From Pseudomonadota bacterium (GTDB lineage: Bacteria > Pseudomonadota > Gammaproteobacteria > Steroidobacterales > Steroidobacteraceae), in NCBI GenBank assembly GCA_023423065.1, contig JAFAGC010000112.1:1-52231 (forward strand): a stretch of DNA of 52,231 nt, in the 5' to 3' direction. The position numbers were made by a program, and so were the translations under genes. Under the pieces are notes generated by a model, which saw nothing but the letters and a program-made list of their open reading frames with translations, was not told where the DNA came from and made no database searches. Every line of letters begins with the position of its first letter. The first letter of the stretch is position 1. Positions 49,030 through 52,231 of the stretch are shown here, piece after piece.

Positions 49030-49117
49030 GCCTAACAAATCGTTGGAGCGGACGCGTGAGGGATAAAGTGCCAAGCTCATACATCGGCGTGCGCGCCGCT
49101 CAACTCAACCGTTATGC
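49030..49117 (+). repeat. attC 7
   Basis: 88 bp from GCCTAAC to GTTATGC. Again the ATG in the core is a start codon, for cassette 8. Confidence 0.93.
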
Positions 49118-49656
49118 GGCACTCTAGGTCCCCACAATGCCGATCGTCAGCGGGCGCGTTGGCAATCGTCGCGTTTGCCGCGATCGTTTCCGCTCAACCC
49201 GTTCGAGCGGCAGAGCCGCTTAAGATCAAAGCATCTCTCTCCGGCTACAACCTTATTTGGCCCACTAGTCGATGCTGTGCGTTCGATCTGGTTGTCAGCA
49301 CTTCTGGAAAAGGTAAGGTCATCATTCATGACAATAGAGGCGATTCGCCACATGACCATACGGTCCAGCTAGAGCTCACGTCAAAGCAAATTGATGCGCT
49401 GGTCACAACCATCTGGAGCAACGAATTCTTCTCGCTTCCGGCTTCGGTGGGTGACATGCCCACTGACGATGATCTCAGGAGTATGGAAATAGCTATTGGT
49501 GCGAAGAAGCACAGAGTCGAACTCAACGGTTGGCCGGTCTCAAAGGAGACATTCGCATCATACGATGCGAACAAGCGTGCACAGATCACGCAAGCCGCGG
49601 CAGTTTGGACTGCTATTCGCCAGGTCGTTAGTTCGTCTGAAGTGACGTTACCTTAA
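49114..49656 (+). CDS. cassette 8 exported protein, DUF6438-like
   Basis: A 180-residue protein starting at the ATG in attC 7 (MRHS again). A signal peptide is predicted to about residue 33 (AIVSAQPVRAAEP). The mature domain (FDLVVSTSGKGKVIIHDNRG, LTSKQIDALVTTIWSNEFF, RSMEIAIGAKKHRVELNG) has the strand-helix pattern of DUF6438-type proteins; the family call is tentative. The stop is followed by ACTCAACGTTATGC, resembling the end of an attC site. Confidence 0.7.
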   Translation: MRHSRSPQCRSSAGALAIVAFAAIVSAQPVRAAEPLKIKASLSGYNLIWPTSRCCAFDLVVSTSGKGKVIIHDNRGDSPHDHTVQLELTSKQIDALVTTIWSNEFFSLPASVGDMPTDDDLRSMEIAIGAKKHRVELNGWPVSKETFASYDANKRAQITQAAAVWTAIRQVVSSSEVTLP

Positions 49657-49671
49657 ACTCAACGTTATGCC

Positions 49672-49759
49672 GCATAACACCTCGTTGGAGCGGACGCGTG
49701 AGGGATAAAGTGCCACTCACTATTGCCGGCGCGCGCGCCGCTCAACTCAATCGTTAGAC
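49672..49759 (+). repeat. attC 8
   Basis: 88 bp from GCATAAC to GTTAGAC. Preceded at 49657-49670 by a remnant that looks like another attC 3' end. Confidence 0.93.
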
Positions 49760-49772
49760 GGCGCGAGCACAC

Positions 49773-50111
49773 ATGAACCAACGTCGCGTCATCTACAACG
49801 GCGTCTCAGTCATCGAAGGCTGGCCCGAACGTATTGAGGCGGCCCAGCTCGAGACCCACTACCAAATCGCGGGGCAAGATTACGAACGCATTCGCTACGG
49901 TTCGGAAGCAGACGACTGGGGGGCGAACGAGCGACCCTGCCACGATTGTGCGGTTGTGAAAGGTCAGTTCCACGTCATCAGCTGCGACGTCGAGCGCTGC
50001 CCCAGGTGCGACGGCCAAGCGATCTCTTGTGAATGCCTGGACGAGGAAGGCGATGATGCCAACACGTCGGAGCCGTCTAACAAATCGCTGGAGCGGACGC
50101 GTGATAGATAA
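49773..50111 (+). CDS. cassette 9 zinc-finger-like protein
   Basis: A 112-residue protein with a likely metal site: CHDC near residue 56, then CDVERCPRCDGQAISCEC, giving CxxC pairs suited to one or two zinc ions. I recall similar small proteins in integrons, but no function. The reading frame continues through attC 9, so the tail SNKSLERTRDR and the stop come from the recombination site. Cytoplasmic. Confidence 0.75.
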   Translation: MNQRRVIYNGVSVIEGWPERIEAAQLETHYQIAGQDYERIRYGSEADDWGANERPCHDCAVVKGQFHVISCDVERCPRCDGQAISCECLDEEGDDANTSEPSNKSLERTRDR

Positions 50112-50162
50112 AGTGCCAAGCTCATACCGCGGTGCGCGCGCCGCTCAACTCAAACGTTAGAC
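50075..50162 (+). repeat. attC 9
   Basis: 88 bp from GTCTAAC to GTTAGAC. Its first half encodes the C-terminus of the cassette 9 protein. Confidence 0.93.
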
Positions 50163-50165
50163 GTC

Positions 50166-50528
50166 ATGCAAAGGGCCCTACAAGTTTCTTCAGCTTTGCT
50201 CGCAGCGCTGTTGTTTGCGTCATGTCAACGGAGCTACGAAGTTGTTGTCGCAAATCTTCTCTCCGTTCCGGCCGTAGTCGAGATCTCGCAGTACCACTCG
50301 GAAGGGTTCAATGGAGCTCGACCAAAAGAATTCACCTCGAATCTGCTCATCGAGACTCGATCCGTATCGGTAGCTCCAAACGAGCGCATTACGACGGTGT
50401 TTCGCGATGGAGGCGGAGGATTCTGGCTGCGCTGGCGCGTCGTTACTCCAACGACAGACGTCTCGAATACATTTACCCTTGATCTGATTCGCGATAAACC
50501 GATGATTGAGATCCATGCGGTTAACTAG
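50166..50528 (+). CDS. cassette 10 putative lipoprotein
   Basis: A 120-residue protein with a lipoprotein signal (MQRALQVSSALLAALLFASC, Cys20 as the lipidation site). The mature part is beta-rich (VVVANLLSVPAVVEISQYH, GFWLRWRVV). Starts 4 bases after the attC 9 core. Function unknown; probably outer-membrane or inner-membrane anchored. Confidence 0.75.
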   Translation: MQRALQVSSALLAALLFASCQRSYEVVVANLLSVPAVVEISQYHSEGFNGARPKEFTSNLLIETRSVSVAPNERITTVFRDGGGGFWLRWRVVTPTTDVSNTFTLDLIRDKPMIEIHAVN

Positions 50529-50533
50529 ATGAC

Positions 50534-50621
50534 GTCTAACACCTCGTTCGAGCGGACGCGTGAGGGATAAAGTGCCAAGCCCATACGTCGGCGTGCGCGC
50601 CGCTCAACTCAATCGTTAGAA
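50534..50621 (+). repeat. attC 10
   Basis: 88 bp from GTCTAAC to GTTAGAA, GAGCGG/CCGCTC subtype. Confidence 0.93.
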
Positions 50622-50999
50622 CGCACAATTCTTTTCGCAAAGAAGAAAGATTCTCGCGGGGGTTCACCCTTCGTTTCCGCGGCGCCCAAAGTTTCTCGCA
50701 GCGCAAGTAGATACCGTCCAGCTCAGCGCGTCGGAAGCATTTGTCGACCGGGCCCCCGAGATAAATCGCAAGTCCGGGAAAGTGCGCGGTCGCCTGGTCG
50801 TCAAGCCAACTGCACTGAGCGGCTTGAATCGCGAGATCAGACAGTTAAGGTAAGCGGTGTTGCGCCGCTTGGGCAGTGGGGGCATCCTGCCCTTCAGCTT
50901 CGGGAAGCGCCCTTTGATCGGGTGTCACGGATGGGCGCGAAGCGCCAGAGAGCTTGTGCCAAGGGACTGAATCAGCTTCGGAGAACTCAGGCGTGTGCG
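50622..50999 (+). ncRNA. cassette 11, ORF-less structured RNA candidate
   Basis: 378 bases. Hairpins: TTCTTT-TCGC-AAAGAA (50629-50644), TCAAGCC/GGCTTGA (50801-50807 / 50821-50827), CCGCT/AGTGG with a G-U pair replacing the G-C of cassette 3 (50865-50869 / 50875-50879), GCTT-CGGG-AAGC, and GGCGC-GAA-GCGCC. The block GATAAATCGCAAGTCCGG begins at 50760. The last about 60 bases are almost identical to cassette 3. Confidence 0.55.
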
Positions 51000-51087
51000 T
51001 TCTAACACCTCGCTGCAGCGGACGCGTTCGACATCAAGTGCCAAGCTCATGCGTTCGCGTGCGCGCCGCTGAGCTCAACCGTTAGCC
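51000..51087 (+). repeat. attC 11
   Basis: 88 bp from TTCTAAC to GTTAGCC, CAGCGG/CCGCTG subtype like attC 2 and 3. Confidence 0.93.
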
Positions 51088-51105
51088 GTCACGGAGCGCT
51101 TTTCC

Positions 51106-51555
51106 ATGCGTATTGCTTTCCTCGCTCTTCTAATTGTCCCGATCCAAACCGTGGTGGCCGATGAGTTATCGCCATACTCAAACGCGTGTGAAAAGACTCT
51201 TGTAGAGGAGGCGAAGTTCGTCGAAGACGGCTTGATCGCAGCGCGTGAGAAGTGGCGAACTAAAGTGCGCCTTGCCTTCGATGCGAAAGCACTTACCGAT
51301 TCACAACGCGCCTCAGCGGAACAGGCTTTTGCGGCGCTGGTCGCAAAAATGTCCAATGATTTTGGTAAGGCGCTTTCCCTTCCAAGCATTTTTCGCACGC
51401 TAAATATGGTGCCTGTTCTCTCTCCAGACACGTGCAATGAACCGGCAAAGCTTCGCGCACTAAGCGAGCAATCCATTGCCGGCTTTGAAAATATCCTAGA
51501 AAAGCTGTTACCCATGATCGACACGGTCTCAGAGGTGTCAAAGAGTGACGGCTAA
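51106..51555 (+). CDS. cassette 12 exported helical protein
   Basis: A 149-residue protein with a signal peptide (MRIAFLALLIVPIQTVVADE, cleavage after VVA). The mature protein is predicted all-helical with two Cys (NACEKT and DTCNEP) that could form a disulfide in the periplasm. The start ATG is 19 bases into the cassette. The TAA stop is part of the attC 12 core GGCTAAC. No family recognised. Confidence 0.72.
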   Translation: MRIAFLALLIVPIQTVVADELSPYSNACEKTLVEEAKFVEDGLIAAREKWRTKVRLAFDAKALTDSQRASAEQAFAALVAKMSNDFGKALSLPSIFRTLNMVPVLSPDTCNEPAKLRALSEQSIAGFENILEKLLPMIDTVSEVSKSDG

Positions 51556-51637
51556 CACCTCGTTGGAGCGGACGCGTGCGAGATAAAGTGCCAAGCCCAT
51601 ACGCCGGCGCGCGCGCCGCTCAACTCAATCGTTAGGC
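51550..51637 (+). repeat. attC 12
   Basis: 88 bp from GGCTAAC to GTTAGGC; its first bases contain the stop codon of the cassette 12 gene. Confidence 0.93.
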
Positions 51638-51640
51638 GTC

Positions 51641-52033
51641 ATGGCGCGGTCGTCACAAGATATCGACGAATGGGCCCGAGCCTACGTCGAGGCCCAGCAA
51701 GACCCCAACCTGTTGCGGGGTGACCATCCACTCTGGTGGACGGTCGAACGCTTCATGAGCATCCTTGGTGGGGAGGAAAACGCCGAGGCGGAGGATGCTT
51801 GGAAGGCGATACTTCGAATTCTCGAGCTCGATCCTCCTGCCGAAGTTGTAGGTGTTCTGGCTGCGGGCCCTCTTGAAGATCTCATCGATGACTATGGGTC
51901 GCTCTTTATCGACCGCATTGAGAATGAGTCGCGTCGGAACCCCAAGTTTCGCCATCTCTTGGGTGGCGTCTGGAAGAGTAGCAGCACGGACATCTGGGCG
52001 AGAGTCGAAGCATGCCGAGGAGCGACGTGGTAA
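51641..52033 (+). CDS. cassette 13 protein, DUF6869-like
   Basis: A 130-residue cytoplasmic, mostly helical protein. HPLWWTVERFMSI, AWKAILRILELDPPAEVVGV and LAAGPLEDLIDDYGSLFIDR recall DUF6869-type proteins; I hold this loosely. It lies in the last cassette, whose attC is inactive, so it is now fixed in place. Start ATG 4 bases past the attC 12 core. Confidence 0.7.
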   Translation: MARSSQDIDEWARAYVEAQQDPNLLRGDHPLWWTVERFMSILGGEENAEAEDAWKAILRILELDPPAEVVGVLAAGPLEDLIDDYGSLFIDRIENESRRNPKFRHLLGGVWKSSSTDIWARVEACRGATW

Positions 52034-52037
52034 TGAC

Positions 52038-52125
52038 GCCTAACAAATCGTTCGAGCGGACGCGTGATATATAAAGTGCCAAGCTCATGCACCGGCGCGC
52101 GCGCCGCTCAACTCAACCTCTAAGG
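52038..52125 (+). repeat. attC 13, degenerate terminal site
   Basis: Begins with a good GCCTAAC, keeps the inner arms, and has the same 88-bp span, but the 3' core reads TCTAAGG instead of GTTAGGC, losing the essential GTT. Downstream (52126-52231) no cassette or gene is seen. Confidence 0.85.
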
Positions 52126-52231
52126 ACTCCCCGACGCTGTCAAGGATGATGAAGCGGCATCTTAGTTAGTGCGAGATTGCTCCTCCTGTCCGTCCAATCG
52201 CGTTCAATAGGCATCAAGGTCCGACTGCAAG

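Larger units (their letters stand above)
44904..52125. mobile_element. chromosomal integron with 13 cassettes
   Basis: A complete integron: intI (-), candidate Pc, attI, and 13 consecutive cassettes read on + , each closed by an 88-bp attC. The boundaries were fixed by the 11-13 bp inverted repeats that each cassette's own ends form (for example TTAGGCGACC and GGTCGCCTAAC for cassette 1). Nearly identical attC sites are typical of sedentary chromosomal integrons. Nine cassettes carry one ORF each and four carry the related ORF-less RNA-like sequence. The last attC is dead, and the final 105 bases of the window show no further cassette. Confidence 0.93.

Noticed and set aside
46384..52125. Regular repeats as a CRISPR array
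   Set aside because: Units are 88 bp, spaced by 270-560 bp, imperfectly palindromic with RYYYAAC/GTTRRRY cores, and lie next to IntI; they are attC sites.

Overview
The window looks like the chromosome of a high-GC gammaproteobacterium. The Bam/Lpx/Skp cluster implies an LPS-bearing outer membrane, the gene orders map-glnD-dap, rpsB-tsf-pyrH-frr and uppS-cdsA-dxr-rseP-bamA-skp-lpxD-fabZ-lpxA-lpxB-rnhB are gammaproteobacterial, and the genes use strongly GC-rich codons. The Xanthomonadales/Nevskiales/Steroidobacter-like branch is a guess from protein style, not proven.

Region 1 (1-5.8 kb, + strand): a putative porin with its own terminator, then a phosphate uptake operon pstC-pstA-pstB-phoU without pstS. 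Region 2 (5.8-11.3 kb): a DrrA/DrrB-type ABC exporter pair (-), a Cys-type sulfatase (-), a DUF4136-like exported protein (+) and an AlkZ-like winged-helix protein with a QxQ motif (-). Region 3 (11.3-16.9 kb, - strand): map-glnD-dapC-dapD, tightly overlapped, diverging from rpsB. Region 4 (17.1-31.8 kb, + strand): rpsB (structured leader, long C-terminal extension) and tsf, ended by a clear terminator, then pyrH, frr and the isoprenoid / phospholipid / outer-membrane assembly / lipid A cluster through rnhB. These genes overlap or lie a few bases apart and couple translation factors to envelope building.

Region 5 (31.8-44.9 kb): a membrane GGDEF-EAL protein (-), a 326-bp gap holding a strongly structured element, then dnaE, accA, tilS and pyrG (+). 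Each of the first three of these ends in or against a GGGGACA-type palindromic repeat; the dnaE stop codon lies inside one. An RluE-like pseudouridine synthase and a B12-type radical SAM protein (CX4CX2C cluster motif) follow on the - strand.

Region 6 (44.9-52.1 kb): a complete chromosomal integron. A tyrosine integrase with the integron-specific patch (-) is followed by a candidate Pc promoter, an attI point at 46000/46001 and 13 cassettes, all on the + strand. All 13 attC sites measure exactly 88 bp, the last with a destroyed core. Nine cassettes carry one small ORF each; four of these nine encode exported proteins or lipoproteins.

The main discovery candidate is that the other four cassettes (2, 3, 5 and 11) have no credible ORF but share long conserved nucleotide blocks. 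These are separated by hairpins whose sequences differ while pairing is kept, and the relative reading frame between conserved blocks is not kept. This is the pattern of a mobile, integron-borne structured RNA of about 340-400 nt. I do not recognise it; an integron-encoded sRNA in Xanthomonas (sRNA-Xcc1) is a precedent I recall but could not compare.
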